DNA of 43,753 nt from Phellopilus nigrolimitatus (Eukaryota; Basidiomycota; Agaricomycetes; Hymenochaetales; Hymenochaetaceae), in assembly GCA_021029095.1 (NCBI GenBank), contig JAJOHG010000217.1, positions 1 to 43,753 on the forward strand, read 5' to 3'. This document shows positions 21,685 to 34,076 of this stretch, piece after piece. Positions within the stretch are counted from its first letter, which is position 1; every line of letters starts with the position of its first letter. A program made the position numbers and the translations under genes. The notes below the pieces were generated by a model. The model saw only the letters and a list, made by a program, of their open reading frames with translations, ran no database searches and was not told the DNA's origin.

Positions 21685-22907
21685 TCAGGACGTAAAGGCA
21701 ACCATCAACAACGGAATGAGAACGAGCCACCATGCCCGGAAAAGAGTTTTGTATCCTTCTTCGCGCACAATGCGTTTCATGCAGTCTACGAGCCCAATGT
21801 AGGGGTCGTCTTCAGTCCTTAGCCTGCATTTCGAAGCCATCCAATAAGTTCCTTTCATGCTCAATAATAATAATAAAAACGAGTGCGCACCCAATGACAT
21901 CCTCGTCCGAGGCAGAGTACACGACGTCGTTGATATCGGCGTCTTCGTCCTGCGCAACGGCAGAGAATCCTGGCGTTACATGGTTACGCTGGATAGAAAG
22001 ACGGGTGGATACGACTTCTAGCGGGCAAAGAATGGCCGTGCTAATGACCGCAAGGGCAAGGTAGAGACTGAGGCGTGCGATAGAAAGTTGGCCGAATAGC
22101 TTTGCTTCATCCGAGGGAGGAGTAGGAGGGAATATCGTTAGACGCAGTGGGTCCATGAGTAAAACGACGTATGCAATACGAAGAACTTCGGAAGCAAGCA
22201 GACCCGGTGTCAAAAAAAGAATCCATGGACGACTGCGTTCACTTGATGTCAGAAGAACTCGCAACGAATAAATTCCTTTGAACCACGGAAGTTTGTAGGG
22301 TGTGGTAATGGAGCTGCGGAGAGTATAGGACATGAGCACAATGGTTTCTGAAGCTTCTACAGTTCACTCACCGGTTCGAAATTATCGTTACAGGTAAAGA
22401 AATAACCATCATGAAGAGACTGTAAGCCAATCTGTTCCAGACTCCTTCAACAGGAGCCGTATATTTCTTATGCCCGCCCGTGTGCGCAATAGGTGTACCG
22501 GGAAGAATAGCAATAAAAGCTACGATCACAAGAGAGCTGAGAAATCCAGGCACTATAAAACAATTCATTTGGAACTCTAGGTCGTTGAAGAAGGTAAAAC
22601 ATACTGAAACCCTTGTACAGTCCTGACCATCCCTGGATACAGCTATGAATTTATGAAGCGCACAACAAATTAAAACAAAATTCACCTCTAAACGCTTTAC
22701 CCTCTTGAACATCGCAAAGTACGAGTTCACCACAGGGCCTGTGTGCGGCTGGACACCACCCTCGCCATCCAATTGAAGTCCTTTGGGCGTGTAATTCGCT
22801 CGGAATCGCACCAACGTCCCCGCGATAGGTACAGCTATCAGGAAGCTGATGGCGAATGATGCAACAAGCAAACCCGCAAAGACTAGCGACTCTCCTATTC
22901 CCAGCAT
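21685..22907 (-). CDS. Mitochondrial-carrier-like membrane protein
   Basis: Five exons: 22907-22686, 22632-22605, 22552-22372, 22313-21891 and 21823-21685, GT-AG introns in phase, 330 aa from this ATG. Features of the solute carrier 25 superfamily: several hydrophobic helices, RLEGWSGLYKGFMPGFL after the first repeat (family pattern EGxxGLYKGxxP), CPLEVVSTRLSIQRN in a later repeat (family P-x-E-x-x-x-x-R), and C-terminal IGLVDCMKRIVREEGYKTLFRAWW. The first signature (VPIAGTLVRFR) is weak, so this is a divergent carrier, and the substrate is not predictable. The N-terminus is doubtful: upstream in the neighbouring frame (to about 23050) lies coding-like sequence ending FPLAISRNAG, which would join at GGGAATAGG (near 22895) if one base were removed. 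Confidence 0.75.
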
Positions 22908-24592
22908 TGCGAGATATTGCAAGAGGAAATGTCGATGGTTGTGGTTGCAGGTCAAAATGCGGTTGCGTACTCGAGCGCTGCGGCGACGATGCTCGGCGCG
23001 GCGATGCAGTCACAAATGGTATATATGAGTCAGCCGCTAACTTCGGCGGGCAGTCAACATGAAGCTGAACACCGACCACCTCAGGGAAATGTTAAATATA
23101 CCATCCATATGGGTTGCAAGGAAGTACTTCACTATTCAAAGAACGTTGACTAAACAATCCAAATTATTTGAAAGATTTATCTCGCTGGCACAACTCCAGT
23201 GCTCCAGCGGCTTGCATTTCTGTGTGGCAACTTTCATCATGCCTTCAGCTACGTTTCCTGTGTCTTTCACTTGCAGGACTCAATCCCCTCAAGCGCACCA
23301 ACTTTTCTATAATTAACCTTGTTTTCTCATTCTCGGGATCTGGACATACCGCACGGAATCATGTGTAATCATTTTTCATCACTGCTCTACTGGAACTACC
23401 TCAGACTTCAGCGACAGAGATCTAGAGCTGACCCTCCCTTCAGATTGGGGCCATGATTATCAGGGTAATCCTAGATCTTGACTCCCACAGATATTAGTCT
23501 CGTCATCACCACGAAGCTTACATCTCTCCTACGCCGAGTACGGAACTTCCGGCGCGTCGATAAACTGGACCTCGAAGTCAGCCACAACTTCTGTACAGGG
23601 TCCGAGGAACGATGTTTTTCATGCAAAAGTCCTCTTTATCATCCGAAGTCTAACGCGTTATGAAGCTATCTTCTATACGCATCTGTGACTATATCTTAAA
23701 CTCTCACAAGGGGCTAGCGGTCTTCATCACCTCATTCCTTGGGCTCACGATCGTGACAAATAAAGGACATCTTTCGGAGTACGTTTCGGGGGAGAGGATC
23801 GTCCACGATGGTTGCAGGCTGAAAGCGGCGGACGGGTGTTTCCGCACGCGGATCGAATGAGTGACTGCCAATCAACTTGTCGGACGTTTCCCGAGGACAG
23901 GAGGGAATATCGGATGTGGCGTATACCTTCTGCGGCCTTGACGGTCGTACTTTGCTGGATAATTGACATGAAGATTCGGACTTCGCCGGAAAGAGTGAGG
24001 CGGTGTAAGACCTGGGGTCTGTTGATGAGAAGTTCAATCCTTCTCATCCGAGGAGAAGCGATCGTTGTGCCTTTCTCATTCCTCTACGACATTCCATCCG
24101 GTCCGCGCATCATCCCCCCCTCCCCTCTCCATGTGTTTGTGATCAATCGTGCTAACCTACTCGATACTCGAAGCTTCTGCGCTTAGTCCGCCGAATTATC
24201 GTTCGACGGAAGCTAAACGCACCGATCTGAGTACGTTGTCGTCACTCCTTTATCTCCTGCTTAATCCTGATTAACTCGCTTTTCCATGGCATAATATCAT
24301 GTCATACTCAAGAGAACATTGTTCTTCCCAAGTGCCCGGATCTGGCGAATTCGATTAGCTTGGCGGCGAATCTTCGACATCTCTGCTTTACCACGGACAC
24401 CTCACGGTTATCTACCAAACCTTCTGGAAATGGTAAGTAAAATGCTTCCCAGCTTCTGCGTCCCGGCGATACGGGTGCCAATGCTGAAGGCTTTAAATAC
24501 TCGCAACTGCTTTGCTTTTTTTTCTCTACGCCCGTCCACCTCTACGCCCGTTTACGTAGGTTCTGCTCACAAGCATCTCACTTATCTGTGTA
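22908..24592. other. Intergenic; one exon-like minus-strand block
   Basis: From 22908 to about 23060 the minus strand may hold the displaced N-terminus of the carrier gene. At 23732-24037 a minus-strand frame (STDPRSYTASLFPAK... ending DREPKE) has coding-like composition but no family and no clear partners. The rest, including the region upstream of the transcription-factor gene, shows nothing recognisable; 24100-24130 is pyrimidine-rich. Confidence 0.35.
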
Positions 24593-26105
24593 ATGTCTTC
24601 AGAGAAGTCGACTTGCGCACCAAAAGCGTCCTCTGCATCAGCCCCTGTCCCCCCAGGCGACCATAGAAAGCGTCGTAGGAATAGGACGACTCAATCATGT
24701 CTCAATTGCCATGGTTCCAAAAGAATGGTAATGCCCTCCGTGACTCCTTCTGTTTTACTTCTAGCAGCTCCTGATCTCTTACACATGCAGTGTGATCGTA
24801 GAAGACCCGCTTGCCAGAGGTGCACGACACTTGGATTAGTGAGGAAGATTTAAGTGAAGACTATCTCCAGAGCAATAACACCATCCTACAGACAGGTCTC
24901 TGTGTTTATGAAGTCGATGATCCTAGCCAGAGGTATGTATCCCGTTTGGCTTGACTTGGCAACATATTGACAGGAGGTTTTTAGGAGCAATTTTATGGAC
25001 GAAAAGGCTCTCCTTCGCAGCCGTGTCGCTGAGCTCGAAGGTGTTATTAGAGAGGTAAAGTCTAATGTTTCCGGAAATTAACCAGGTCACTAAATTCTGA
25101 TTTAGATGAAGAACAAGCCTCACCCGCGTTGGACACAGAAATCCGAAACCAGGCAGACTTCAAGTGCACTGTCAAGTGATGACGATTCTATTCATCCTTT
25201 AGAATCCGCCAACGGAGGGATGACCAAAGAATCCGACAGTAATGCTGCACCCGTACAGCCCCTTTCTGCAGCGTCTGAGCCTGTCGTACTCGATATCCCT
25301 AACATTCGACTCTCTCCTGATACTTTATCACCCGACGTAACATCATCATGTGAAGGCGCTCTGACACCCCAAGATCCGTACTTTCTTGGTACCTTCAATT
25401 TTCCCTCTCCGCCCATTTCATCGTCACCCGACAGTCCTGCGTTCGTTCACGAAGGCCTTTCTTCGAGCACTAATGAGGATCTATCGACAATGATCGGATC
25501 CGAATTCAGTGGCCTGCTTGCGAATTCCTTTGAGCACATTAACTACCAAGACGGGATATTTGATCACATATTGGAGCATATCATGCAGACAGACCAGGTC
25601 CGGGCCTTTGGTCTTTTCGGTTGCGATTTGGACGCGCGCGGATTTAACAGCCGCACATGTGGGTGTATTGACGATGTGATGGCGTACAATAGCCTCCTCG
25701 AGCTTTCCATCCGCTTGCGCAAGGCCGTCGAGTCCTTGGGAAGAGTGGCCGACCACCGTCTAGGCAATTTCGACTCTGGTTGCCAGCTGTATTCAAAGAT
25801 ATGTGAACTGGACAAACTCACCTCGTAAGCCACGCATATTCCCTACTTTCATTCTGTCGATTTAACAAATAAAAATGAAAACTAGGATTACTCTCAATAA
25901 TGCGATGTCCCCAGAGGACAAAGTGTCGCCACTCGACGCGTATTTCACTCCGTTGTCGTCGGGACTTGGGTCTTCTACGATCTCGTCGCACTGCCTTCCG
26001 CAATGGGCATCTGATGTCGTTACTTCCGCGGCTGCAGAATCCGTCGTCGACGACTCTTTCATGACTTGGGACGGAATGCGGCCAGAGCACGCTTCCATTG
26101 TATGA
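24593..26105 (+). CDS. Zn2Cys6 (GAL4-type) fungal transcription factor
   Basis: Nuclear DNA-binding regulator; targets unknown. Six exons: 24593-24727, 24791-24838, 24892-24932, 24985-25054, 25106-25824 and 25886-26105, in phase, 410 aa. After a basic KRRRNRTTQ stretch the binuclear cluster reads CLNCHGSKRM / CDRRRPACQRC / TTLGLTGLC across introns 1 and 2. Its six cysteines have the spacing C-x2-C-x6-C-x6-C-x2-C-x8-C, slightly longer than usual in the last loop. A short coiled-coil-like DEKALLRSRVAELEGVIRE follows (about 96-114), as in GAL4-type dimerisation. The remainder is Ser/Pro/Asp-rich, without the large fungal_trans domain, so this is a short member. The ATG at 24593 gives the expected short leader before the cluster. 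Confidence 0.92.
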
Positions 26106-26408
26106 TGTGCCTTTACTTATTTATTTATCAGGAATGCGTTCCCCTCCGTCTTGTATAACGTGTTTTGGATACCTGATGGCGAGTAGTTGAACGTATATTG
26201 TGTCGCGCAAGACTGCGTTGTTTTTCTTTTGTACAAACATCACATACACGTAGCATTGGCATAAAGCAATCATCATAACAATGCGACATCTCCGACAAAC
26301 GCGAAATTATACCAATGAGTTTTGCGTCGGTACTATATGAGACCAAGATAGTCGCGGCATTCAGGTGCAACAGCGCGAAGGAACGCGCACATCGAATTTC
26401 CGGCACGC

Positions 26409-26534
26409 TCAGTGGTCAGGCTGGTCGTTGAGAAACCGATGAAGTGAGAGACTTGCCAGCGAATGCGAGAAATCTTCATCTGGTACCTCTCCCAGCGCGG
26501 CGCCAAGACCGTCTCGCTCGGCGTATGCTCTCAT
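26409..26534 (-). CDS. Hypothetical 41-aa ORF or orphan last exon
   Basis: The ATG at 26534 opens MRAYAERDGLGAALGEVPDE and continues with a strongly coding-like composition to TGA at 26409, ending LNDQPDH. It reads like the C-terminal exon of a larger protein, but I found no upstream exons in 26535-26900 that join to it. It is a short gene, a leftover exon, or chance. Confidence 0.25.
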   Translation of the reverse strand: MRAYAERDGLGAALGEVPDEDFSHSLASLSLHRFLNDQPDH

Positions 26535-28653
26535 TCAATGGATTGAACAAGGAACTCCGAAGTTTACTCTTTGTAGATTGCTTCTGCAGGGGAAAATCAC
26601 ATCTTCTTTAGATATCAGATTTAACCGAAACGAACTAAAGCGTTTTTATTCTTTACGTACCTTAAGTATTACAGATACAAAAACATTTTTCCACTGTACA
26701 ACTCTCCCCGGAGAAAACCACGCCGCGAATGGCGTCTTGGAGTTTTCCGTGACCGATGTTCGTTGCTCATCAAGAGGTAATAAACTTGCGGGTGACTATG
26801 TAGTACCCTGTCGGATCAAAGGATTTTCGTTACAAACACAGATGTTTATCGACAGCATACAGCTCTTGTATAAGAAAAGCTATACGTAGTAGATGCTCAT
26901 AGTCCTATGTTTTCTCCTTGTTTTAAGCTTCTCAAATTTCCGACGTTGTGGTTTAGCACGAAACTAACAATTCATGCAAAGGTACTGACGTCCAAATAGT
27001 AGAAAATATGAAAGAAATTAGCATCCCCTTATCGCGTCTACATCAACCCCCTACAGGAATGTAGAGTCTGGTACGTCAAGCCCACGAGTTATCAAGGGAA
27101 AGCGCATCGGGTGTCTATGCTGAATGGTATGCGGAGTGGGAACAAGGAAACCCCGGTCTAGCGAATTCAAACAGATAAGCTCATCTAAAATAATCCGACC
27201 GCAACTTTGCAAAACATTCAAACATGAATGATACACACAGTGATTCGGGTTTCGGCACAGAGTAAGGTTTGGAAAGGAGGATGCCGATGATGTCGGGAAG
27301 AGGCGCATTGCACCATAGCTCGACGGACAATTGTGCCTTTCAAAACAACTGCACAACATCTATTCATCATCCGATAGATATCACTGACTATCTGTGGGCA
27401 AATTCTGAAGGCCTGGGTGTTTGTCAAGAAAGCGAGAGGAGCGCCAGCACTAATATTGGAACATTTAGGTGTCTAGAGGACAGTGTGGGGCAGGAAGGCC
27501 GACCAAATTTTATATAAACCAACAGTGGTTGTCTTTGCGTCGGGACATACACCTCGCCGTTTGGATAGGTACTATCGTTCCCGCTGGTCCAGTTTTCGCA
27601 GTCGCCAGAGGATTCAAGAAGTCAGCGATCTTCGAGAATATCTTTGTTGCCCCTAAGACTAGGTCCAGGGCTTGAAAGGCGTGGGTGGAATAAGTATGAA
27701 GATTGGAAATTCATGGATAAGCAAATGCTTCTGTATTCATAGGGCACAGCTAAGCCCTGAATATCACATGGCGCTAGAGAGAACATAAGTTGAGACGACG
27801 CCGTGCTAAGCTAAATTTGAGATCAGGGAGAGGCGGTCTGCGAAGAATGAGGGATCACGTACATGTCGGAGCCACCTTTTTCTCTGGACAACGGGGAGTT
27901 GCATAACATTCAAGCTGCTCGGGGGGGGGGGGGGGGGGAGGTATATAAAATCCTTTGCCGAAAAGACCACCCTTAAACCGCACATGCACCGAAGCTCAGG
28001 CCCATGTATTTGACACCATAGACCTTCAAATAAAGATGCCACCGATGAGTTATACCGGAGCCCATTGTTATACATGACTACATACGAGAAGTCCGACCAA
28101 AGAGCGGTGTACTTGTTGTAATTGCGTTCCTGAACACTGAAGTGCTGAAGCACATCCATGACTAGCGGCCGCGTGCATTAAAAATGCCTATCACCTGAGA
28201 CATGTTATAATGGCATGAGTACCAGTTCCTTAGCTTAGCAGTTTTACCAAGACAAGTAGTAGACTGTCGAGGCCCAGAGGACGATGTCGGTGATTTCTCA
28301 GAATATTGAAATGTGGGTATGGCACAGTAGTTGGGCGTCTTAGCATTTCAAAGACGCATTTTTTAGAGTTAGAATGTCTCACCCTGATGAAAAAATAAGC
28401 GTTTCATCGTTCCATAGAGGAGTCATATTACACGAGTTATAGCAGCAACGTTTACTTAGGATACTCGAGCGACGATACGTATTTTCTAGAAATAGTAGCG
28501 TTACATCACACTGATAATGTCACGTGTACCGCTTTTCATGAGCAAGCGGGAAGCGAGTAGTTTTGCTTAGAACTCTCGTTAAACGCTCGTGCATCGTTGC
28601 ATCGTACAGCGCTTTCAACCATCTGTGATTGATTGCTGCAACTCTGGCGCGAT
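26535..28653. other. 2.1 kb without a recognised gene
   Basis: Frames of 80-117 codons occur on both strands (for example 26578-26889 plus and 27806-28159 minus) but none has a recognisable motif; the latter owes its proline run to the homopolymer at 27921. Positions 28160-28653 form the region upstream of U2AF1. Confidence 0.4.
27921..27938 (+). repeat. Homopolymer run of 18 G
   Basis: Eighteen consecutive G, followed by AGG and TATATAAAA. This is the second long G run in the window; its length is probably unstable. Confidence 0.95.
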
Positions 28654-29559
28654 ATGGCATCTCATCTAGTACGTCTCTCCATGGAACATGCGATATATAA
28701 CGTCTGACAGATTACTAGGCCAACATTTTTGGTACGGAGCAAGACCGTGTCAACTGCTCGTTCTATTACAAGGTGCGTATTTCTGTTTGAAACATAAGAT
28801 TCTGCTACTAACATGACTTGTGTAGATTGGTGCTTGTCGACATGGTGATCGCTGCTCTCGAAAGCACATCAGACCACCGTTCTCGCAGACTATCCTTCTT
28901 CCGAACGTCTACCACAACCCAGCGCACGATCCTGTCTGTAAATTAACTGACAAGGAGCTGCAGGAGGGGTTTGACGCAGTGTATGAGGATCTATATTGCG
29001 AGTTGGCAAAGTTTGGACACCTGCTGGAGCTACATGTGAGTCGACCGAAGGTTCAGTGGTGGAGCGCTTTTTGAACTCTTTCTAGGTCTGTGACAATGTC
29101 GGTGATCATCTTATTGGAAATGTGTACGCCAGATATGAGTGGGAAGCCGAGGCTCAAGCCGCTGTCGATAATCTGAATGACCGCTGGTATGCAGGTACGT
29201 ATTTTTTGCTATGAATCGTCTAAAGCTGTCGATTCACAAGTCACCATTGCTCAGGCCGACCTCTCTACGCTGAGCTGTCGCCGGTGACGGACTTCCGAGA
29301 GGCTTGCTGCCGCCAAAATGAGAACGGCGAATGCAACCGTGGCGGGTTTTGTAATTTCATGCATCTTCGTCTCGCATCGAAGGAACTTGTATCGTCGCTT
29401 CGCCATGGCCAGAAGATACAACGGAGACTCAATCCGCTCAAGGCTCAGGCTGGAGGTGGAGGCTGGGAGCCAGGCAAGAGGGAAGGTGGTCGCGGCCGAA
29501 GTGCCAGCCCAAGCAGGAAGGGTAGAGATGCGGGTGAGGATAGATGGACTCGCAAGTAA
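28654..29559 (+). CDS. U2AF1: U2AF small subunit (U2AF35)
   Basis: Recognises the AG of 3' splice sites as a heterodimer with U2AF65 in the nucleus. Five exons: 28654-28668, 28719-28772, 28826-29035, 29086-29194 and 29255-29559, GT-AG and in phase, 230 aa. Domain order: first CCCH finger C18-x8-C27-x5-C33-x3-H37 (NCSFYYKIGACRHGDRC), with Ser34 at the same position as human Ser34; a U2AF-homology RRM (about 45-140, VCDNVGDHLIGNVYARYEWE); and second finger C148-x7-C156-x5-C162-x3-H166 (CRQNENGECNRGGFCNFMH). The C-terminus is short, with Gly/Arg/Ser (GGGGWEPGKREGGRGRSAS), in place of the longer animal RS domain. The 5-codon first exon MASHL matches the family start. Confidence 0.97.
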
Positions 29560-30276
29560 GCGGCTGTCGGAAGAAGAAAAACCCTTGACGTTGAGGGACT
29601 CATTTCTCGTGGTCCAGAGGCGGTGTTCGTCTGCGTCTTTCACTTGTTCCTTTATCCGGTGTCTTTCTTATGAAATTTGTGGGATCCCACTTGTATTCAG
29701 AATAATTCTATATTATCCTATTTTTTTCTCCTTAGCCAAAAGGCCGCGGTATTCACGTACAAGGTACCTTGAATCAGCTCACGGTCAATGAATGAAGGTA
29801 ATAGTCGCGGAAAGCTTCTTTTATCTTGGCATGATCGAAATCCAAGACGCTTCCTTAAAGATCGTGACTGCATTTGGCAAGTACAACTGCAAGAGAGGTG
29901 AACAGATTGTCATTGTAGTCTTGCCTGGGTTTTCGAAGTGGAAGGGGAAAAGGCATGAGAAAGTGGAACCATCTAGTATATAAACTCTTCAAGCTCAAGG
30001 GAGGCCAAACAACGTTGTTCTTTGATTTGATGCACACAATTGTTTCCATTCGTGCATAATTGAAAGGACCGACGATATCACCGCCGTAGTCCAGTCCGAT
30101 GGAAAACCTCAGTGAATTTGACGAACGTGAATTGTGGATTACGCGCCCGCCAAACAGTAGATGTTCATTGAATGATTCTTGCGTATCGTGAATTGAACAA
30201 CGAAAAGGGTGAGAGCTTGGTCCCCGGGAGACCTACTTCGCGATATAATTATTGCGAGAAAACCAATCCAGCACTT
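29560..30276. other. Convergent intergenic region
   Basis: Lies between the 3' ends of U2AF1 (plus) and ALG14 (minus). Short frames only; nothing recognised. Confidence 0.45.
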
Positions 30277-31250
30277 TTAGACCAGCCAGCCACGACAATC
30301 GCCGCACCCGTTATCGCTCAATAGCTGAGGCCACTGCACGACGAACCTGTAAGTCCGAGGCATCCGATTTTGTCAGTAGGACTGATATGCGGACGAGCGC
30401 ACGCCGCGCCAAGAACTGAAGCACGGTCGTGGAGCTGCAAGTCCTCACCTGTCAACAAAGGGCCGCAGAAGCTTGCCGGAGAGCGATAATGTGTTGATGC
30501 GCGCGAAGGATTCGACGTAGATCATTCTAGGCGCCGGAAGGCCGCAAAACTGGGGCCAAATGAACGCAGATCAGGAATATGTAACGAAAACCCAGCTCTT
30601 TGGAGATTGGCGAAAACTCAACTCTTGTAATATACACAGCGACACAAAGTATACAACATGTGCCTGGCCCGTTAAGGAGAAGCACGTCCGCAAATGGCTC
30701 TCCCGCGGTTAAAGGTATGCGCATAAGTTGCTGTAAGGATGATATCAAGGACCAGATGGCTGTCGGAGGTGTTGCCATTAAAGCCTGGTGAACATGACGG
30801 GCTCGAGGAACTATTAGAATCTCATAGGCCGTTGGGCGTCCTGTGAGCTGGACAAGGGTGAGTAGTCTATTAAAGCCATGCACACTGGATATTTCTTTAC
30901 ATTTTTCTGTCTGACCAATTCCCTTTCGAGCTCCGCAACTTTTTGAGCACTTAACGAGTCTCCCTCGCTGACGATATACTTCCGAGGGGAGTAGCGAATA
31001 AAGTCCAATGTCGATATGAGTGCAAGAGCTTCACTTGTGTGGCCCCCTTGACAGCAGATTCAAGTAAGCGTAGTCAAGCATAGTCTCGGAGCCGCTAACC
31101 AGAGCCCAGGAACACTGCGAGGCTACACGTATCTGACGCGTTCTTCGTACGTCTCCGCCCCTTAGCTTTTTTTGGTAGTATGGCGAACAATCGCCAAAGC
31201 ATAAAAGCTAGGACAGACGAAAGGCACAGTGAAAGCTTTGATAAGATCAT
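30277..31250 (-). CDS. ALG14: UDP-GlcNAc transferase subunit ALG14
   Basis: ALG14 anchors the catalytic subunit ALG13 to the ER membrane; together they add the second GlcNAc to dolichol-PP-GlcNAc in N-glycan assembly. Five exons: 31250-31100, 31046-30901, 30847-30623, 30549-30449 and 30346-30277, all phases consistent, 230 aa. The N-terminal membrane anchor (residues 1-27, MILSKLSLCLSSVLAFMLWR) is followed by VFLGSGGHTSEAL (the hallmark GSGGHT split by intron 1), RKYIVSEGDSLSAQKV, PRARHVHQ, FADVLLLNGPGTC, MIYVESFARINTLSLSGKLL and RFVVQWPQLL near the C-terminus. Family size is 200-240 aa. The start is the ATG directly before the hydrophobic anchor. Confidence 0.96.
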
Positions 31251-32381
31251 CTATAAAGTCCGGTACTTGGCGTGGTTAAAGAGAGTTTGCCAGTGGAACA
31301 AAAGGAAAATCGCGCCTTTTTAAGCTCCGCGTACTCCAGTAAACCTTATTATTATTTACTTGAGAAAACGAGATGCAAGACTCAATATTGTCATAGCGTC
31401 CCATACAGTTCACATGATATTGTCATCAATACTTTTCGAACTCATCGAGCCATTTCCATGTTTCTTTTTCCGAGTTATAAGCCGAGTGGCGTTATCACCA
31501 GACCTCAGGTGTACGTACATTTGAGAAAACCTCGAAATCTGCTTAGAGACCCGGCTGCTACCAGACTTCGTATAAGAAAAAATAATGTCACATGCCCCCT
31601 ATCTAATTCGCTGGATAGCTGTAGAAGATAGTACTGTACCGCCTCTCCCATATGAGCCAAACCCAAGGAATCGGACATCAATTGGAGCCTCTTGAATCGC
31701 GAGAAGTAAGAGGGGGCGGCGATCTTGTGGAACTTCCCTTCATCCAGCATCTTAGTTATCTGGACCTCATGGCGCTCAATAAGAGCGCGAAAAGGGCGGG
31801 GGCCCTCCCGCCCTCCCTGCGCACCGTTTCTCGGAAGACAACATTCGAGGATTAAGCCAGACATCGCCTCAAGGGTTTGAAGCCACCCACTCGTCTGGGG
31901 CACTAGTTTAAACATAGAGACTCTCTAGCATTGGGCCTCGACGACGATCATTCAAAACCTTGAGCTTCCGAAGATTCGAAGTACCCCCTGAGCCCCACCT
32001 TCCCCGCCATCCGATTGTTTTGGGAGGGAAAGCCAGAGATTTCGGAGTGCCCGTGAACAAGCGCCTCACACACGGGCGACATTCACTAGTCTCCAAATCC
32101 AGATCGTTCAGTCTGTGGGGCTTCCATTTAATTTATGTACTGAACTGTCCGGCTCTTCTTGGTGAGACCGAGTCACGCATGCAGACCGTGGATTCTCGGC
32201 GAGAACTGGTACGGCCAGAAGTAACACGATAAAACGAAAACTACACACGCTCTTCTATTCAAAGTGTATCATGTAGGACAATATAATTGAAGGCTTCGTT
32301 CATCGCTTAGTACAACCATTCTATTACATGAGCCCTGCGGGGGGAAAGAGCGAAAGGAAATAATGTTATGTGCAAATATCA
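31251..32381. other. Intergenic with coding-like remnants
   Basis: Region upstream of ALG14 and downstream of the GLTSCR-domain gene. Minus-strand blocks at about 32150-31908 (LNDLDLETSECRPC...LRKLKVLNDRRRGPMLESLYV) and 31915-31610 (LQTLEAMSGLILECC, then ALIERHEVQITKMLDEGKFH) have coding-like composition but lie in different frames with no splice sites joining them. They resemble the leucine-rich C-termini of fungal F-box-like proteins only loosely. Probably a decayed gene; no firm identity. Confidence 0.35.
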
Positions 32382-34076
32382 TCACTTCGAAGCGCTTTTC
32401 GCAGCGCTCCTAGCGGCGTTATGCACCTGATGCGCGACACTAGTTCCATCCGAGGCCGAAGACGATGCAGAACTTGTACTCTGAATCTGTGGAGAACTCG
32501 AGACGTTCCCTGTCGTTCCCCCAGTCATCTTCACGAGACTACTTAGCAAAATTGCCAAACCGCTCATCTGGGGCGCCTGCAATAGGGCGGCATTTATCTC
32601 CAGACTGAGCATGCTGCCGTTATTCGACGAGCCTAAAAGCACGGCGGCAGGCTGAGGTTCGTTCGCTGACGGCAGCGACGCTTTTGGAACAGGCAGAATT
32701 CCGAGTGACTGCAAAGCCGGTAATGATGTCACAGGTAATTGAAGTGGAATGGCAACCGGTGTAGGACGAGTCGTCGAAGCTGACGTCGTCGCTGTCGTAG
32801 AAGAGTACGTTGACTGCGCATGGGGTACAGTGTTGGCCTGGAAGGATGAGGCACCGGGAATTGACGATGAAGAAGGGTACTTTGTCGACGCAGGAGGTGT
32901 ATAAGTCACACCGGGTACGAAAGCTTGGCCATAGGGGTATGTGTAGGAACTGTAGTAACTTTGAAAATTTGGGGTAGACGATGCGCTGAACGTCGGGGTG
33001 TTATATCCATAATACGGTGTCGGCGCCGGCGGAGCCGTTGACGGCTTACTGTTAGAACTCGCTTTCGCAGACCGTTGTGCTCTGAGGTTTCTATCAAGTT
33101 CGGAGCGAGAGGATGATAGCTCCTGTTCCAATGCCGAAGTCACGGCGTGATCGGATTCTAGAACCAACCGTTCTAATACGATGGCTTGACTGTCTGGTAT
33201 GGGATGCTAAAGGTCGAAAATAAGTTATGAGTTCATTGTTCCATTTTTGTTCCAAAAACATCGCACAGCAGGATCCTCGAGGAAACAAGAACGAGAATAG
33301 CAGGTAATATGGAAGGACCAAGTAGATACACGTCTAGCAAATTAGACTTACTTCACCGGGTTTCAGTCGTGCACGCTTCAATCGCTGCTCCAGGGATCTG
33401 AGCCGCTTGTGGCTTTCCAGTGAAAACTTCGACTCTGTTCAACTATGAGTTATATAGCTAAACATTAAGCTCTCGATTCTCGCACCTTCAACCTCTTTCT
33501 TCAGTAAATCAGATTCTATCGCTTTCGATTTGCCCTTTAGTCCTCGTGCTTCATCCAGATCATGTCGTGGATGCTGATAGATGTGGTATGGCAACAACCG
33601 CTTTACAACGTCTATCTCGTCCTCGAAAGGCGAGTCCGCGTCGGGGAATGAAGTCAGAATCTGGTCCAATTCCAAGTTTGTTGCAACACTGCGGAGTTTA
33701 TCTGCGTAAGCGAGTCGAGATGAATGGCACGCGATGAGAAAAAAACGTACGAAGTAGCTGTCTCCATTTTCATTTCTTCTTCCTCATTGTTTAACCTCCT
33801 CCTTTTCCTCGTGTTCTTAGTACGAGTGGGTGCATGAGTGGATGCCTGAGCGGGTGCATGAACAGGGACGTGGACGGGCGCTACTGGGGTTGCGTTCCTT
33901 GGGCTTGTGCTCGCAGCGGCGATCGGTGTTGGAGCCGTCGTCGTTGACTGCCATTTCGATTCTGCTGCAGATTTTGCGGCATAGGTCTGGGGAGTAGAGA
34001 AGTTCTGGATCTTCCAAGACCAGGTTGCCTGCCTCTGAGTTGCACTTGTGAAAGGCGAGGTCGACCCGCTGGACAT
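32382..34076 (-). CDS. GLTSCR-domain protein (BICRA/GLTSCR1-like conserved region)
   Basis: Four exons: 34076-33751, 33688-33486, 33434-33352 and 33206-32382, GT-AG and in phase, 478 aa. A Thr/Ala/Pro-rich N-terminus with a basic TRKRRRLNNEEEEMKME stretch precedes the conserved block LTSFPDADSPFEDEIDVVKR then LLPYHIYQHP (about 122-152), which resembles the GLTSCR family region (SPFxSxxDAxxRLLPYH). An acidic-basic helical stretch (SLEQRLKRARLKPGE, later LVLESDHAVTSALEQEL) follows, then a long low-complexity Ser/Thr/Tyr/Pro tail. In animals GLTSCR1 and GLTSCR1L are subunits of a SWI/SNF (ncBAF) complex; a chromatin role in fungi is inferred by homology only. Intron 3 is long (145 nt) for this locus. 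Confidence 0.82.

Noticed and set aside
27806..28159. 117-codon minus-strand frame with a proline run
   Set aside because: The proline stretch comes from the 18-G homopolymer; no conserved motif and no splice partners.
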